Source: Winogradskyella haliclonae
GTDB lineage: Bacteria; Bacteroidota; Bacteroidia; Flavobacteriales; Flavobacteriaceae
Length of the DNA: 64,000 nucleotides
Reading direction: 5' to 3'
Assembly: GCF_014635865.1 (NCBI RefSeq)
Contig: NZ_BMDQ01000001.1
Location: 1,240,001-1,304,000 of the forward strand
This document shows positions 17,340 through 27,515 of this stretch, piece after piece (position 1 is the first letter of the stretch; each line of letters begins with the position of its first letter). The position numbers and the translations under genes are program-made. A model generated the notes under the pieces. The model was not told the DNA's origin. It saw nothing but the letters and a program-made list of their open reading frames with translations, and did no database searches.

Positions 17340-18353
17340 TTAAATAATATTTACTTCAGTTTCTATTTTTATATTAAATAATCGAAATACAGTTTGCTGT
17401 ATAAGCTTTGCTAGAGCATAAATATCTTTACCTAACGCGTTTTCGTAATTAACGAGAACTAAGGCCTGCTTATTATGCACACCATAATCCCCAAAACGTT
17501 TTCCTTTAAAACCTGCTGTTTCGATTAACCAGCCAGCTGGGACTTTAATTTCTGATTCTGATATGACATAATGCGGTGCATTTGGAAAACCTTTTTGAAG
17601 TTTTTTAAATTCATTTTTAGAAATCACAGGGTTTTTAAAGAAGCTTCCACTATTTCCTATCTCTTTTGGATCTGGCAGTTTACTCTGTCTAATATTTATA
17701 ACTGCTTTCGATATGTCCTTTATATTAGGATTCGTTATCCCTAAATTATCTAGTTCAGATGTAATGGCACCATAGCCAATATTTAATTTATGATTACGTC
17801 TTGAAAGTTTAAGTTTTACACTTGTTATAATGTATTGTCCTTTTAACTCTTGTTTAAAAACAGACTCTCTATAGCCAAAATTACAATCTTGATTAGTGAA
17901 AGTTTTTGTCTGTTGCGTCGAAATGTGAATAGCTTCGCATGAGTGAAAAACGTCTTTTAGCTCTACACCATAAGCACCTATGTTTTGAATTGGTGCTGCG
18001 CCAATGTTTCCAGGTATAAGCGAAAGATTTTCTATGCCACCAAGATTATTGTCTAAGCACCACAAGACGAACTCATGCCAGTTTTCGCCAGCTTGGGCTT
18101 CTACAATAGTGTAGTCTTCAGTTTCTTCAATTATTGCTATGCCTCTAAGGTTAAGATGAAGTACTAATGCTTCAATATCTTTAGTAAGTAACATATTACT
18201 GCCACCTCCAAGAACAAAAATTGATTTTGTAACTTCAGTTTTTAAAACGTCTTGTAAGTTTTCTACACTTTGGATATTGACATACTGGTTAGCTTTGGCA
18301 TCAATACCAAAGGAGTTGAAAGTTTTTAAGGATACATTTTCCTGTATGTTCAT
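17340..18353 (-). CDS. murB: UDP-N-acetylmuramate dehydrogenase
   Basis: FAD enzyme that reduces UDP-GlcNAc-enolpyruvate to UDP-MurNAc in peptidoglycan synthesis. Its 337 residues include the FAD-binding GGGSNMLLT, SLIPGNIGAAPIQNIGAYGVE, the substrate motif F-G-Y-R-E-S-V-F, and the catalytic Ser region GSFFKNP. Its length matches the E. coli-like type I enzymes. It starts one base after the aminotransferase stop, so both are on one transcript. Confidence 0.97.
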   Translation of the reverse strand: MNIQENVSLKTFNSFGIDAKANQYVNIQSVENLQDVLKTEVTKSIFVLGGGSNMLLTKDIEALVLHLNLRGIAIIEETEDYTIVEAQAGENWHEFVLWCLDNNLGGIENLSLIPGNIGAAPIQNIGAYGVELKDVFHSCEAIHISTQQTKTFTNQDCNFGYRESVFKQELKGQYIITSVKLKLSRRNHKLNIGYGAITSELDNLGITNPNIKDISKAVINIRQSKLPDPKEIGNSGSFFKNPVISKNEFKKLQKGFPNAPHYVISESEIKVPAGWLIETAGFKGKRFGDYGVHNKQALVLVNYENALGKDIYALAKLIQQTVFRLFNIKIETEVNII

Positions 18354-19544
18354 TTAATCTTTGTAGACTTTTAAAGCTTCTCCTATAATTTTAACGGCTT
18401 TTATTAGACTTTCTTCTTTAAGTACGTACGCAATTCGTATTTGGTTTAGACCAACATTTGGAGAAGAATAAAAACCAGCAGCTGGAGCCACCATAACTGT
18501 CTCATTTTCAAAAGAAAATTGCTCTAGAAGCCATTGTGCAAATTTGTCCGAATTTTTAACAGGAAGTTCTGCAATACAATAAAATGCGCCATTTGGTTTT
18601 GCTACTTTAACACCATTTATTTTCTTTAATTCAGAGATTAAAGTGTCTCTTCTACCAACATACTCGTTAATAACTTCTGTAAAGTAAGAGTTTGGAGTAT
18701 CAAGTGCAGCTTCACTTGCAATTTGCGCTAAAGTGGGTGGGCTTAATCTTGCTTGTGCATATTTTAGCGCAGTTTGTATGAGTTCCTTATTCTTTGAAAC
18801 TAAGTAACCTATACGCGCACCACACATACTGTAGCGTTTTGATACTGAATCTATAACAATGGCGTGATTTTCTAAGCCATTTTCTTGTAAAATAGAGTAG
18901 TGATTAATACCATCGTAAACAAACTCGCGATAAACCTCATCAGCAATTAAGAAAAGATCATGCTTTTTAACTATGGTCGCTAACTTCTTTATTTCTTCTT
19001 TTGAATACAAATAACCAGTGGGGTTTCCTGGGTTGCAAATAAGAATGGCTTTTGTTTTCGATGTTATAAGTTTTTCAAAATCTTCAATTGAAGGTAATGC
19101 AAAATTATCTTCAATCTTAGAAATTACAGGAACTACATTAACACCAGATGCTGTCGAAAAGCCATTGTAGTTGGCATAAAATGGTTCTGGAATAATAATT
19201 TCGTCACCTTTATCCATAATGCTACCAAAAGCAAATAAAAGTGCTTCGCTACCACCAGTAGTCACAATAATATCATCGTGTTTTACTGAGATGTCATTTT
19301 TTGAGTAATACTTGGCAATTTTCTTTCTATAATTTTCCGAACCTTCAGAGCGCGAATAGGCTAAGATATCTAGTGTCGTATTTTTTATAGCATCTAATGC
19401 GACTTGAGGCGTTTTTATATCTGGTTGACCTATATTAAGATAATAGACTTTTTTTCCATCTTTAACAGCTTGTTCTGCATAAGGTACAAGTTTTCTTATT
19501 GGAGATGATGGCATTTTATGACCTTTTTCTGAAATCTTTGGCAT
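18354..19544 (-). CDS. Class I/II PLP-dependent aminotransferase
   Basis: A 396-residue fold-type I enzyme of the aspartate aminotransferase family. Visible motifs are LNIGQPDIKTP, the N-P-G-N-P-T-G-Y cofactor motif, ADEVYREFVYDG, the PLP lysine in SVSKRYSMCGARIGYL, and the C-terminal R-I-A-Y substrate Arg. The donor is probably Asp or an aromatic amino acid, but this cannot be decided. I choose ATG 19544 (MPKISEKGHKMPSSPIRKL) over the longer frame from 19583, because the extra 13 residues fall on a -7 box. murB follows without a gap. Confidence 0.92.
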   Translation of the reverse strand: MPKISEKGHKMPSSPIRKLVPYAEQAVKDGKKVYYLNIGQPDIKTPQVALDAIKNTTLDILAYSRSEGSENYRKKIAKYYSKNDISVKHDDIIVTTGGSEALLFAFGSIMDKGDEIIIPEPFYANYNGFSTASGVNVVPVISKIEDNFALPSIEDFEKLITSKTKAILICNPGNPTGYLYSKEEIKKLATIVKKHDLFLIADEVYREFVYDGINHYSILQENGLENHAIVIDSVSKRYSMCGARIGYLVSKNKELIQTALKYAQARLSPPTLAQIASEAALDTPNSYFTEVINEYVGRRDTLISELKKINGVKVAKPNGAFYCIAELPVKNSDKFAQWLLEQFSFENETVMVAPAAGFYSSPNVGLNQIRIAYVLKEESLIKAVKIIGEALKVYKD

Positions 19545-19580
19545 AACACAAAATCTTAAAGTTTGTTTAAAAATTTGATA

Positions 19581-19588
19581 CAAAATTA
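19581..19588 (-). promoter_or_regulatory. -7 box (TAATTTTG) of the aminotransferase-murB unit
   Basis: Exact TAnnTTTG on the minus strand, 36 bp upstream of the preferred ATG at 19544. It covers the alternative upstream start. Confidence 0.45.
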
Positions 19589-19621
19589 AGCTATTGCTTC
19601 TAGAATTGTATTTTTAAATTA

Positions 19622-20977
19622 ATGATTTTAACAACTAACATTTTAAAGTACTTTATTGTAGCAATTATATTTCTTTCTTGTTCACATTTACATAGTCAAA
19701 CGGGTTATAATTTTTCAAGAGAAAAGAGTTCTAAAATAAGATTTCAGCTTATAAATAATATAATTGTTATGCCTGTTGAGCTTAATGGTATTAAATTGTC
19801 TTTTGTTTTAGATACGGGAGTTAGTCGCCCTATACTTTTCAATCTGGTAAATATGGATTCTTTACTGATTAAAAATAGAGAACGTGCTTATTTAAGAGGT
19901 TTAGGAAGTAACGGTACTATACCAGCTGTAAAATCCAAAGGGAATATAATTAAGATAGGAGAAGCTATAGCCATTAATAGAGATGTTTCCTTGGTATTTG
20001 ATCCAACTATTAATTTTACATCAAGATTAGGGATTCCTGTTCATGGTATAATTGGATATGATATATTTAAAGATTTTGTTGTTGAGATTAATTATAGTTC
20101 TAAATATATTCGATTACACAAATCTAAGTTTTTCAAAGCAAGAAAATTGTCTAAATGGAAAAATTTGCCAATCGAAATAATTGACAGAAAGCCTTATTTA
20201 AATGGTTCTGTAAGTTTAAATTCTAATAAAATACCTGTAAAACTTCTCATTGATACAGGTAGTAGTGATGCGCTTTGGTTATTTGAGAAGAGTCGTAAGG
20301 ATATTGATATACCCTCAGAAAAAAGATTTAGAGATTTCTTAGGAAAAGGATTAAGTGGTGCAGTTTATGGAGTCAGATCTAAAGTTGAGACTTTTAATAT
20401 TGATTCATTCAATCTATATAATGTTAATGTAGCTTTTCCAGATTCTACATCTCTTACTATTGCACGAAAGTTTAAAGAACGAAATGGAAGTGTGTCAGGC
20501 AATATTCTTAAAAGGTTTAATTTATTTTTTGATTATAGTAGAGGACGGCTATGGCTAAAGAAGAATGGTAATTTTAAATTACCATTCTACTATAATAATA
20601 GTGGTATAACTATAGAACAAAATGGCTTTAGAGTTGTAAAAGAGCTCAAAAATAAAGTAAGACAGGATGGTTATGGGCGGGAGGTAGATGTTGGAGTTGA
20701 TTTAGTAGACAGATATTCTTTTGTATTAAAACCATCTTTTCAAGTTGTTGAATTAAGAGAAAATTCTAATGCTAGTAAGGTTGGTATAAGAATAGGTGAT
20801 GCAGTAATAGGATTAAATGGTCGACAAACAAATAGTATGACATTGCATGATATAAATGAATTTCTTTACGATAAAAAAGGAACAGTTTTAAGAATTAGAG
20901 TGGATAGGAATGGAAAAATAATGTCATTCAAGTTTAAATTGGATGATGTATTCCAAAAAAAAGAGCCCTCCAATTGA
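19622..20977 (+). CDS. Exported two-lobed retropepsin-like aspartic protease with PDZ domain
   Basis: A 451-residue exported protein. The signal region ends near residue 25 (F-L-S-C-S-H-L-H-S-Q), so lipidation at Cys20 is possible. Two retropepsin-like halves follow: FVLDTGVSR with Asp64, and LLIDTGSSDALWLF with Asp211, each followed by a hydrophobic-hydrophobic-Gly flap element (HGIIGYDIF; SGNILKRF). A PDZ domain covers ~360-440 (VVELRENSNASKVGIRIGDAVIGLNG). Both catalytic Asp are kept, so an active periplasmic protease is likely. Its last codons form the terminator of the convergent DUF1573 gene. Confidence 0.88.
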   Translation: MILTTNILKYFIVAIIFLSCSHLHSQTGYNFSREKSSKIRFQLINNIIVMPVELNGIKLSFVLDTGVSRPILFNLVNMDSLLIKNRERAYLRGLGSNGTIPAVKSKGNIIKIGEAIAINRDVSLVFDPTINFTSRLGIPVHGIIGYDIFKDFVVEINYSSKYIRLHKSKFFKARKLSKWKNLPIEIIDRKPYLNGSVSLNSNKIPVKLLIDTGSSDALWLFEKSRKDIDIPSEKRFRDFLGKGLSGAVYGVRSKVETFNIDSFNLYNVNVAFPDSTSLTIARKFKERNGSVSGNILKRFNLFFDYSRGRLWLKKNGNFKLPFYYNNSGITIEQNGFRVVKELKNKVRQDGYGREVDVGVDLVDRYSFVLKPSFQVVELRENSNASKVGIRIGDAVIGLNGRQTNSMTLHDINEFLYDKKGTVLRIRVDRNGKIMSFKFKLDDVFQKKEPSN

Positions 20978-20984
20978 AGGCTCT
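20953..20984 (-). terminator. Terminator of the DUF1573 gene, inside the protease 3' end
   Basis: The minus strand has a 9-bp stem (AGAGCCTTC / GGAGGGCTCT, one G-T pair) and an A-T-rich loop followed by T8. It lies 24 bp past the DUF1573 stop but overlaps the last codons of the plus-strand protease gene. Confidence 0.85.
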
Positions 20985-21007
20985 AATTAAAAAATAGAGT
21001 CATTTCT

Positions 21008-21436
21008 TTATTGCTCAACAGAGCTTTTGTTTTTCTTCTCTAAAACACTAGTCTTACTAGGGTCAATCACGAGACCTTTGATTTTTAGAGCCACCGTTGG
21101 TGTATCAGCATTAGAGATAACAGTAATTGTTTTTCTTATTGGGTTTACTCTCTTTGTATCATACTTTATTTCAATCTCTCCTTTTTCACCAGGCATAATA
21201 GGACCTTTAGGTTTCTTAGGAACTGTACATCCGCAAGTAGATTTTACACTAGATATAATTAGTGGTGCATTACCAGTATTTGTAAATTCGAATGTACGAA
21301 CACCATCTGCGCCTTTTTCAATTGTTCCGTAATCTATTGTCGTAGTTTTAAATTCAATTTTCGCAACCTTCTTATCTTGAGCGTTTAAACCCAAGCTCAT
21401 CACGCCAATAAATAAAATTGTAATTATTTTTTTCAT
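21008..21436 (-). CDS. DUF1573 exported protein
   Basis: A 142-residue secreted protein with signal peptide (ending LGLNAQ) and one Ig-like DUF1573 domain. Visible elements are DYGTIEKGADGVRTFEFTNTGNAPLII, the conserved S-T-C-G-C-T-V-P with two Cys, PGEKGEIEIKYD, and K-T-I-T-V-I-S-N-A. The family is abundant in Bacteroidota envelopes, with no fixed function. Starts at 21439 and 21436 are both possible (M-M). It has its own promoter and terminator. Confidence 0.92.
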   Translation of the reverse strand: MKKIITILFIGVMSLGLNAQDKKVAKIEFKTTTIDYGTIEKGADGVRTFEFTNTGNAPLIISSVKSTCGCTVPKKPKGPIMPGEKGEIEIKYDTKRVNPIRKTITVISNADTPTVALKIKGLVIDPSKTSVLEKKNKSSVEQ

Positions 21437-21462
21437 CACTATTATAATTAAATTAATCTATT

Positions 21463-21492
21463 CAAAACTATGTACTTTTTGTTTCTCATCAA
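21463..21492 (-). promoter_or_regulatory. Promoter of the DUF1573 gene
   Basis: Minus strand: TTG at 21492-21490, 19 bp spacer, TAGTTTTG at 21470-21463, then 24-27 bp to the start. Both elements match the flavobacterial consensus. Confidence 0.7.
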
Positions 21493-21585
21493 AATTAATA
21501 CGTTGTAATACATAACTATTTAACAATATATACACTTTTTAAGCACATTATCTCCGCATTTATTCTTCAAAAAAAGAAATATAAG

Positions 21586-21593
21586 TACTTTTG
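21586..21593 (+). promoter_or_regulatory. -7 box (TACTTTTG) of valS
   Basis: Exact TAnnTTTG, 29 bp before the valS ATG. No TTG is seen at the -33 distance. Confidence 0.5.
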
Positions 21594-21622
21594 TAGGTTA
21601 TTAGCAAAAACGATACCAGAAA

Positions 21623-24253
21623 ATGGAAATTCCTTCAAAATATAGTGCTTCAAGTGTAGAAAGTAAATGGTACGACTATTGGATGAAAAACAAATTTTTT
21701 CAGTCAAAACCTGATGAAAGAGAGCCTTATACTATTGTAATTCCTCCACCAAATGTTACAGGAGTATTACATATGGGACATATGTTGAATAACACTATTC
21801 AAGATGTTTTAATACGTCGTGCACGTTTATTGGGTAAAAATGCGTGTTGGGTTCCAGGAACGGACCACGCATCTATTGCTACTGAGGCAAAGGTTGTTGC
21901 TAAATTGAAGGCGCAAGGTATTAACAAAAATGATTTAACTCGTGAAGAGTTCTTAAAACACGCATGGGATTGGACGCATGAGTATGGCGGTGTTATATTA
22001 GAGCAATTAAAGAAGTTGGGGTGTTCTTGTGATTGGGATAGAACCAAGTTCACTATGGATGATGATATGTCCGAAGCTGTAATCAAGGTTTTTGTTGATT
22101 TATACAATAAAGGCATGATTTACAGAGGGTATCGTATGGTAAATTGGGACCCTGAAGCTAAAACTACATTATCAGATGAAGAGGTAGAGTATATCGAAAA
22201 ACAAGGAAAACTATACTATATTAATTATAAAGTTGAAGGCTCTGATGAGGTTTTAACTATTGCTACAACAAGACCAGAAACTTTATTAGGAGACACGGCT
22301 GTTTGTATTAATCCTAATGACGAAAGGCATACTAATCTTAAAGGTAAGAAAGCCATTGTACCAGTAAATAATAGAGTTATTCCAATTATAGAAGATGAAT
22401 ATGTAGATGTAGAGTTTGGTACAGGTTGTCTTAAGGTAACTCCAGCTCACGATGAAAATGATAAAGTGCTGGGCGAAACTCATAATTTGGATGTCATTGA
22501 TATTTTTAATGAAGACGCTACTTTAAACTCTTACGGTTTACATTACGAAGGCAAAGACCGTTTTGTTGTACGTAAAGAAATTGTAAAAGAGCTTGAAGCC
22601 CTTGGTGCTATTGTGAAGATTGAAGATTATACCAATCGTGTTGGTATTTCTGAGCGAACTAAGGCTATTATAGAGCCAAGACTTTCTGACCAATGGTTTT
22701 TGAAGATGAAAGATTTAGCACAACCTGCTCTTGAAGCTGTTTTAGAAACTGAAGATGTAAAGCTGCATCCAAAACGTTTTAATAACACCTACCGTCACTG
22801 GATGGAAAATATACGTGATTGGAATATCTCACGTCAGTTACGTTGGGGACAGCAAATACCTGCATATTATTATGGAGATGGTAAAGAAGATTTTGTAGTC
22901 GCTGAAAATATCCAAGATGCTGTTGAACTTGCTAAAGTAAAAACGAGTAACAAAGATTTAACTGCTGATAACCTTCGTCAAGATCCAGATGCATTAGATA
23001 CTTGGTTTAGCTCATGGCTATGGCCTATTAGTGTTTTTGATGGAATTCGTAATCCTGAAAATGAAGAAATTAATTATTACTATCCAACAAATGATTTGGT
23101 TACTGGACCAGATATCTTATTCTTTTGGGTAGCACGTATGATTATTGCTGGTTATGAGTATAAAGGAAAAAGACCTTTCGAAAATGTATACCTTACTGGT
23201 TTAGTCCGAGACAAGCAAAGACGAAAAATGTCTAAGCAGTTAGGGAACTCTCCAGATGCTTTAAAGTTAATAGAAAACTATGGTGCTGATGGTGTAAGAG
23301 TTGGTTTACTATTAAGTTCTGCTGCTGGTAATGATTTAATGTTTGATGAAGAATTATGTAATCAAGGGAAATCCTTTGCTAACAAAATTTGGAATGCCTT
23401 CCGACTAGTAAAAGGTTGGGAAGTTGCAGATATTGATCAGCCAGAATCATCAAGATTAGCATTAGATTGGTACAAAGCGAGATTTCAAAAGGCATTAGCC
23501 GATATGGAAGATAACTATAGTAAGTATCGCTTGTCTGATGTATTAATGACGAGTTATAAGTTGATATATGACGATTTCTGCGGATGGCTTTTAGAGATGG
23601 TTAAGCCTGCCTATGGCCAACCAATAGACGCAAAAACATTCAATGCAATAATAGAAGTTTTTGAGGATAACCTTAAAGTATTACATCCGTTTATGCCATT
23701 CTTAACAGAAGAAATTTGGCAGTTTATGGCAGAGAGAACGCCTGAGAAAGCTTTAATTATCTCAAGATATCCTAAAATAAAAGCTTTTGATTCTGAAATA
23801 ATTGAAGATTTTGAACTAGTAAAAGAAGCGGTTTCAGGGATAAGAACTATTAGAAAAGAAAAGAATATCGCTTTTAAAGATGCTATAGAATTGTCTGTAA
23901 TTAATAATGAAAATTTAGATGGATCTTACAACTCTGTAATTGCTAAAATGGGCAACATATCAGACTTACAAATTGTAGATAAACCTATTGAAGGCGCGTT
24001 GACATTTAGAGTAAAGTCTAACGAGTATTTTATACCAATGGCTGGTGCCATTAATGTAGAAGACGAAATTAAGAAACTTACTGAAGAGTTAAACTATACG
24101 CAAGGCTTTTTAAAATCTGTGCAGAAAAAACTGTCCAACGAGCGTTTTGTAAACAATGCACCAGAGCAAGTTGTAGCTTCAGAAAAAAAGAAAGAAGCTG
24201 ATGCCTTAGCTAAGATAGAAACTATAGAGAAAAGTTTAGAGAGTTTAAATTAG
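21623..24253 (+). CDS. valS: Valyl-tRNA synthetase
   Basis: Charges tRNA-Val. It is a complete class Ia synthetase of 876 residues: HMGH at 50-53, the editing (CP1) domain with [12 protein letters not shown] and the HDENDKVLG region, and KMSKQ at 535-539, where the usual last Ser is Gln. An anticodon-binding domain and the C-terminal tRNA-binding coiled coil (from ~810, [15 protein letters not shown]) follow. It is transcribed alone and converges with the rod-shape operon. Confidence 0.98.
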   Translation: MEIPSKYSASSVESKWYDYWMKNKFFQSKPDEREPYTIVIPPPNVTGVLHMGHMLNNTIQDVLIRRARLLGKNACWVPGTDHASIATEAKVVAKLKAQGINKNDLTREEFLKHAWDWTHEYGGVILEQLKKLGCSCDWDRTKFTMDDDMSEAVIKVFVDLYNKGMIYRGYRMVNWDPEAKTTLSDEEVEYIEKQGKLYYINYKVEGSDEVLTIATTRPETLLGDTAVCINPNDERHTNLKGKKAIVPVNNRVIPIIEDEYVDVEFGTGCLKVTPAHDENDKVLGETHNLDVIDIFNEDATLNSYGLHYEGKDRFVVRKEIVKELEALGAIVKIEDYTNRVGISERTKAIIEPRLSDQWFLKMKDLAQPALEAVLETEDVKLHPKRFNNTYRHWMENIRDWNISRQLRWGQQIPAYYYGDGKEDFVVAENIQDAVELAKVKTSNKDLTADNLRQDPDALDTWFSSWLWPISVFDGIRNPENEEINYYYPTNDLVTGPDILFFWVARMIIAGYEYKGKRPFENVYLTGLVRDKQRRKMSKQLGNSPDALKLIENYGADGVRVGLLLSSAAGNDLMFDEELCNQGKSFANKIWNAFRLVKGWEVADIDQPESSRLALDWYKARFQKALADMEDNYSKYRLSDVLMTSYKLIYDDFCGWLLEMVKPAYGQPIDAKTFNAIIEVFEDNLKVLHPFMPFLTEEIWQFMAERTPEKALIISRYPKIKAFDSEIIEDFELVKEAVSGIRTIRKEKNIAFKDAIELSVINNENLDGSYNSVIAKMGNISDLQIVDKPIEGALTFRVKSNEYFIPMAGAINVEDEIKKLTEELNYTQGFLKSVQKKLSNERFVNNAPEQVVASEKKKEADALAKIETIEKSLESLN

Positions 24254-24306
24254 ATATCAGTACACTTTAGAATATAAAAGTCTTTTATTTTTAATGTTAG
24301 GCTTTT

Positions 24307-25587
24307 TTACCATTCATTAATCTTATTACTATCGAGCTTTACAAAAATAAAAAGCAAAATAGTAAAACTCCAAAGCCCAGAACCACCATAGCTAAAAAAT
24401 GGTAGAGGAATCCCAACCGTTGGTATTAAGCCCATGACCATACCAATATTTATGGTAAAATGCACAAAGAGTATTGAGGCAACACCATAACCATAAACAC
24501 GGCTAAATTGAGATTTTTGTTGCTCAGATAGGTAAAGAATTCTAACAATGAGTATCATAAAGAGAATCACAACAAAGCTAGAACCAAGGAATCCCCATTC
24601 TTCACCTACAGTACTAAAAATATAATCGGTGTCTTGTTCTGGTACAAACTTGCCTGTAGTGCGTATGCCTTGCATAAAACCCTTGCCAAAAAAACCTCCT
24701 GAGCTAATGGCTTCTTCTGACTGAATTAGGTTATAGGCTTCACGTTTTTTCATTAACTCTAACTTGGCAGGGTCCTTTTCTAATCGTAACCAAAGACTAA
24801 TTCTATTTTGCTGATGTGGTTTTAAGCCATGATTATAAAATAGTTTTACACCGTAAGCAAATACAGTAGCAATTAGAAGAATAGCAATTGGTTGGAGCAA
24901 GGTGGCTCTCTTTTTTCGTTTTAAAAAATATAGCCCAAAAACAATAATTGCTGTAGATAATACAGTTATAGTAATACCAAGCTTTAAAGCAAGTACAGTC
25001 AAGAAAATTAAAGAAAAGCCAATTAAAACATAGATTTGCTGTAAACCTTCACGATAAAACACAAAGAAGAAAGCTCCATAAACTAATGTGCTTCCTGCAT
25101 CATTTTGAAGCAGTATTAATAAAGCGGGTAAAAAAATTAGGGCTACAGCTTTTAGTTGATCCTTTATAGTTTTAAGATTGGTTTGTATATCACTTATATG
25201 TTTGGCTACAGCCAAAGCAGTAGCAAACTTCGCAAACTCACTAGGTTGAATGGTCATACTCCCAATACCATACCATGAGCGCGCACCATTTATATCTTTT
25301 CCAAAAATAAAGAGCCCTAATAAAGATAGAATAGCTACAATGTATATAATACTAGAAAAACGTTCGTAGAATTTAGCTTCAAAAGAGAGAATCAAAATGA
25401 TTATAATAATTGAAAGTCCAATAAAAACAAGTTGCTTTCCGTATGACTGACTCATGTCAAAATAATTAGTGATTTCACCTGTGTGAGAAGCAGACATAAT
25501 ATTTATGTAACCAAAGCCAACTAACAGCAGATAAACAATGATTATTATCCAATCGAATCTATAGCGTTTTTGATTTTCCCTTATCAT
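24307..25587 (-). CDS. rodA: Rod shape-determining protein RodA (SEDS glycosyltransferase)
   Basis: Polymerises lipid II glycan strands together with PBP2 in the elongasome. It has 426 residues and about ten membrane helices. The SEDS motifs are present: the loop with GARSWYGIG near residue 95, IQPSEFAKFA, and the C-terminal F-F-S-Y-G-G-S-G. It is the last gene of mreB-mreC-mreD-mrdA-rodA; its start overlaps the mrdA stop by 4 bp. Confidence 0.97.
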   Translation of the reverse strand: MIRENQKRYRFDWIIIIVYLLLVGFGYINIMSASHTGEITNYFDMSQSYGKQLVFIGLSIIIIILILSFEAKFYERFSSIIYIVAILSLLGLFIFGKDINGARSWYGIGSMTIQPSEFAKFATALAVAKHISDIQTNLKTIKDQLKAVALIFLPALLILLQNDAGSTLVYGAFFFVFYREGLQQIYVLIGFSLIFLTVLALKLGITITVLSTAIIVFGLYFLKRKKRATLLQPIAILLIATVFAYGVKLFYNHGLKPHQQNRISLWLRLEKDPAKLELMKKREAYNLIQSEEAISSGGFFGKGFMQGIRTTGKFVPEQDTDYIFSTVGEEWGFLGSSFVVILFMILIVRILYLSEQQKSQFSRVYGYGVASILFVHFTINIGMVMGLIPTVGIPLPFFSYGGSGLWSFTILLFIFVKLDSNKINEW

Positions 25588-27515
25588 TTGCTGTCAATTT
25601 TCGCTTTTAGATATTTAAGTGCTTCAAATTCTTCTTCAGGAATAATCTCTAAAGTCGTCTCTCTATTTATTTTAAAAGGTTCTCCAGAATAAGGTTTTTG
25701 GTATTCGTGCTCAAGAGAATGTTTAAGTACAAAATTTTCTAAATCTGTTCTAGAAATTTCATTTTTAAGATATTTTTCAATCATTAAGCTTGCCATTTTA
25801 CCTGCAAAACGACTCCCAAAATAGCCGTTTTCAATAAAAACAGCAATGGCTATTTTAGGATTGTCTTTTGGTGCAAAGGCCACAAAAATTGAGTGATCTG
25901 TCAATTGTGTTTTTACACTATCGATAATGGCAAAATTTTCAGCGGTTCCTGTCTTACCACAGATTTCAATTCCTGGAACTTTAACATATTTAGCTGTTCC
26001 TTTATTATATACATCAAACATACCTTGCACTACAGGTTCAAAATGCTGCTTATCTATTGTGGTGTATTTTGGTGTTGTAAATTTTGATGGAATGGTATCA
26101 TCTTCAATTTGTTTAATAATATGTGGTGTATAATAAAACCCTCTGTTGCCAATTGTAGCAGCTAAATTGGCTAGTTGGATAGGTGTTGCTAAAACTTCAC
26201 CTTGACCAATAGCATTTGACATCGAAAAAGTTGTATACCATTTGCCTTTACCATAGGCTCTGTCGTAAGTTTTAGAAGTTGGTACTTTTCCAGGCTGACC
26301 AACCGACAAATCATTATTTAAATAATTGCCAAGACCAAAACTTTTTACGTGATTACTCCAATTATTCATTGCTTTTTCAGAAGAATCGTATTTATCCATA
26401 ATTCTTCTATAGACATTAGCAAAATAAGCATTGCAAGACTCGTAAATGCCTAAATTCATATTAGCTGGACTGCGATGCACATGACATCCCATTTTACGAT
26501 TTCCATACTTATATCCCAATGCGCAAGAGAATTTTTCATTTGGAGATACAACGCCTTCTTGTAATGCTATCAATGCATTTATGGTCTTAAAAGGTGAACC
26601 TGGAGGATACATGGCTTGCAGACCTCGGTCAAATAAAGGCTGTGAAAGACTGTCATTATATAGCTTAGTGAAATTTTTTGAACGATCCCTACCAACTAAT
26701 AAATTTGGGTTATAAGTTGGGCCAGAAACCATAGCTAATATCTCACCGCTACTTGGTTCAATAGCTATAATACCACCACGTTTATTAGTCATTAAAAGCT
26801 CACCGTATTCTTGCAATTTGGAATCGATAGTTATGGTAATGTCTTTTCCGGGTTTGGCAATTGTGTCATTTGCACCACCTTGATAGGGGCCAATTTCTCT
26901 ATTAAATATATCTTTTTGAATAAATTTTATGCCCTTAATACCTCGAAGTGTTTTTTCATAAGTTTTCTCTACACCTTGTTTGCCTATTAAATCGCCTTTT
27001 GCGTAATAAGCATCCCTATTTATAATAACTTGGTTTACTTCTCCTATGTCTCCTAAAACATTAGCACCAATAGTTTTGCGATAGGTTCTTATGGAGCGTT
27101 TTTGAATATAAAACCCATCGTATTTTCGCATTTTTTCTTGCAATACAGCGTAATCATCTTTTGATAGATTAGATAAGAAAACATAAGGTAATCTTGGAGA
27201 ATAGTTTTTTGCCTTATTATAGGTTTTTATGAAATCCTGTTTTGTAATCTTTAATAATGAACAAAATTCTAGAGTATCAAGAGGTTCAACTTCACGTGGA
27301 ATTACCATAACATCATAAGATGGCTGATTGGCAACTAAAAGCTCACCGTTTCTATCATAAACATAACCACGCTTTGGATAAGTAAACTCTTTTCGTATAG
27401 CTGTATCTTCTAATGGATTGTATGTTTTTGATTCATAAACCTGAAGATAGTATAGTCTTGAAATAAAAGCTATACCAACAATAATAACAAGCGATAAGAG
27501 TAATAGTTTTCTCAT
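25584..27515 (-). CDS. mrdA: Penicillin-binding protein 2 (transpeptidase)
   Basis: Class B PBP that cross-links peptidoglycan during elongation. The 643 residues comprise an N-terminal membrane anchor, a dimerisation domain with RGYVYDRNGELL and the QGVEKTYE segment, and a transpeptidase domain. The catalytic Ser307-x-x-Lys310 (PGSPFK), the S-C-N (YESCNAYF) motif and KTGTAEN at 521 are intact. It overlaps both mreD and rodA by 4 bp, so stoichiometry may be set by coupled translation. Confidence 0.97.
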   Translation of the reverse strand: MRKLLLLSLVIIVGIAFISRLYYLQVYESKTYNPLEDTAIRKEFTYPKRGYVYDRNGELLVANQPSYDVMVIPREVEPLDTLEFCSLLKITKQDFIKTYNKAKNYSPRLPYVFLSNLSKDDYAVLQEKMRKYDGFYIQKRSIRTYRKTIGANVLGDIGEVNQVIINRDAYYAKGDLIGKQGVEKTYEKTLRGIKGIKFIQKDIFNREIGPYQGGANDTIAKPGKDITITIDSKLQEYGELLMTNKRGGIIAIEPSSGEILAMVSGPTYNPNLLVGRDRSKNFTKLYNDSLSQPLFDRGLQAMYPPGSPFKTINALIALQEGVVSPNEKFSCALGYKYGNRKMGCHVHRSPANMNLGIYESCNAYFANVYRRIMDKYDSSEKAMNNWSNHVKSFGLGNYLNNDLSVGQPGKVPTSKTYDRAYGKGKWYTTFSMSNAIGQGEVLATPIQLANLAATIGNRGFYYTPHIIKQIEDDTIPSKFTTPKYTTIDKQHFEPVVQGMFDVYNKGTAKYVKVPGIEICGKTGTAENFAIIDSVKTQLTDHSIFVAFAPKDNPKIAIAVFIENGYFGSRFAGKMASLMIEKYLKNEISRTDLENFVLKHSLEHEYQKPYSGEPFKINRETTLEIIPEEEFEALKYLKAKIDSK

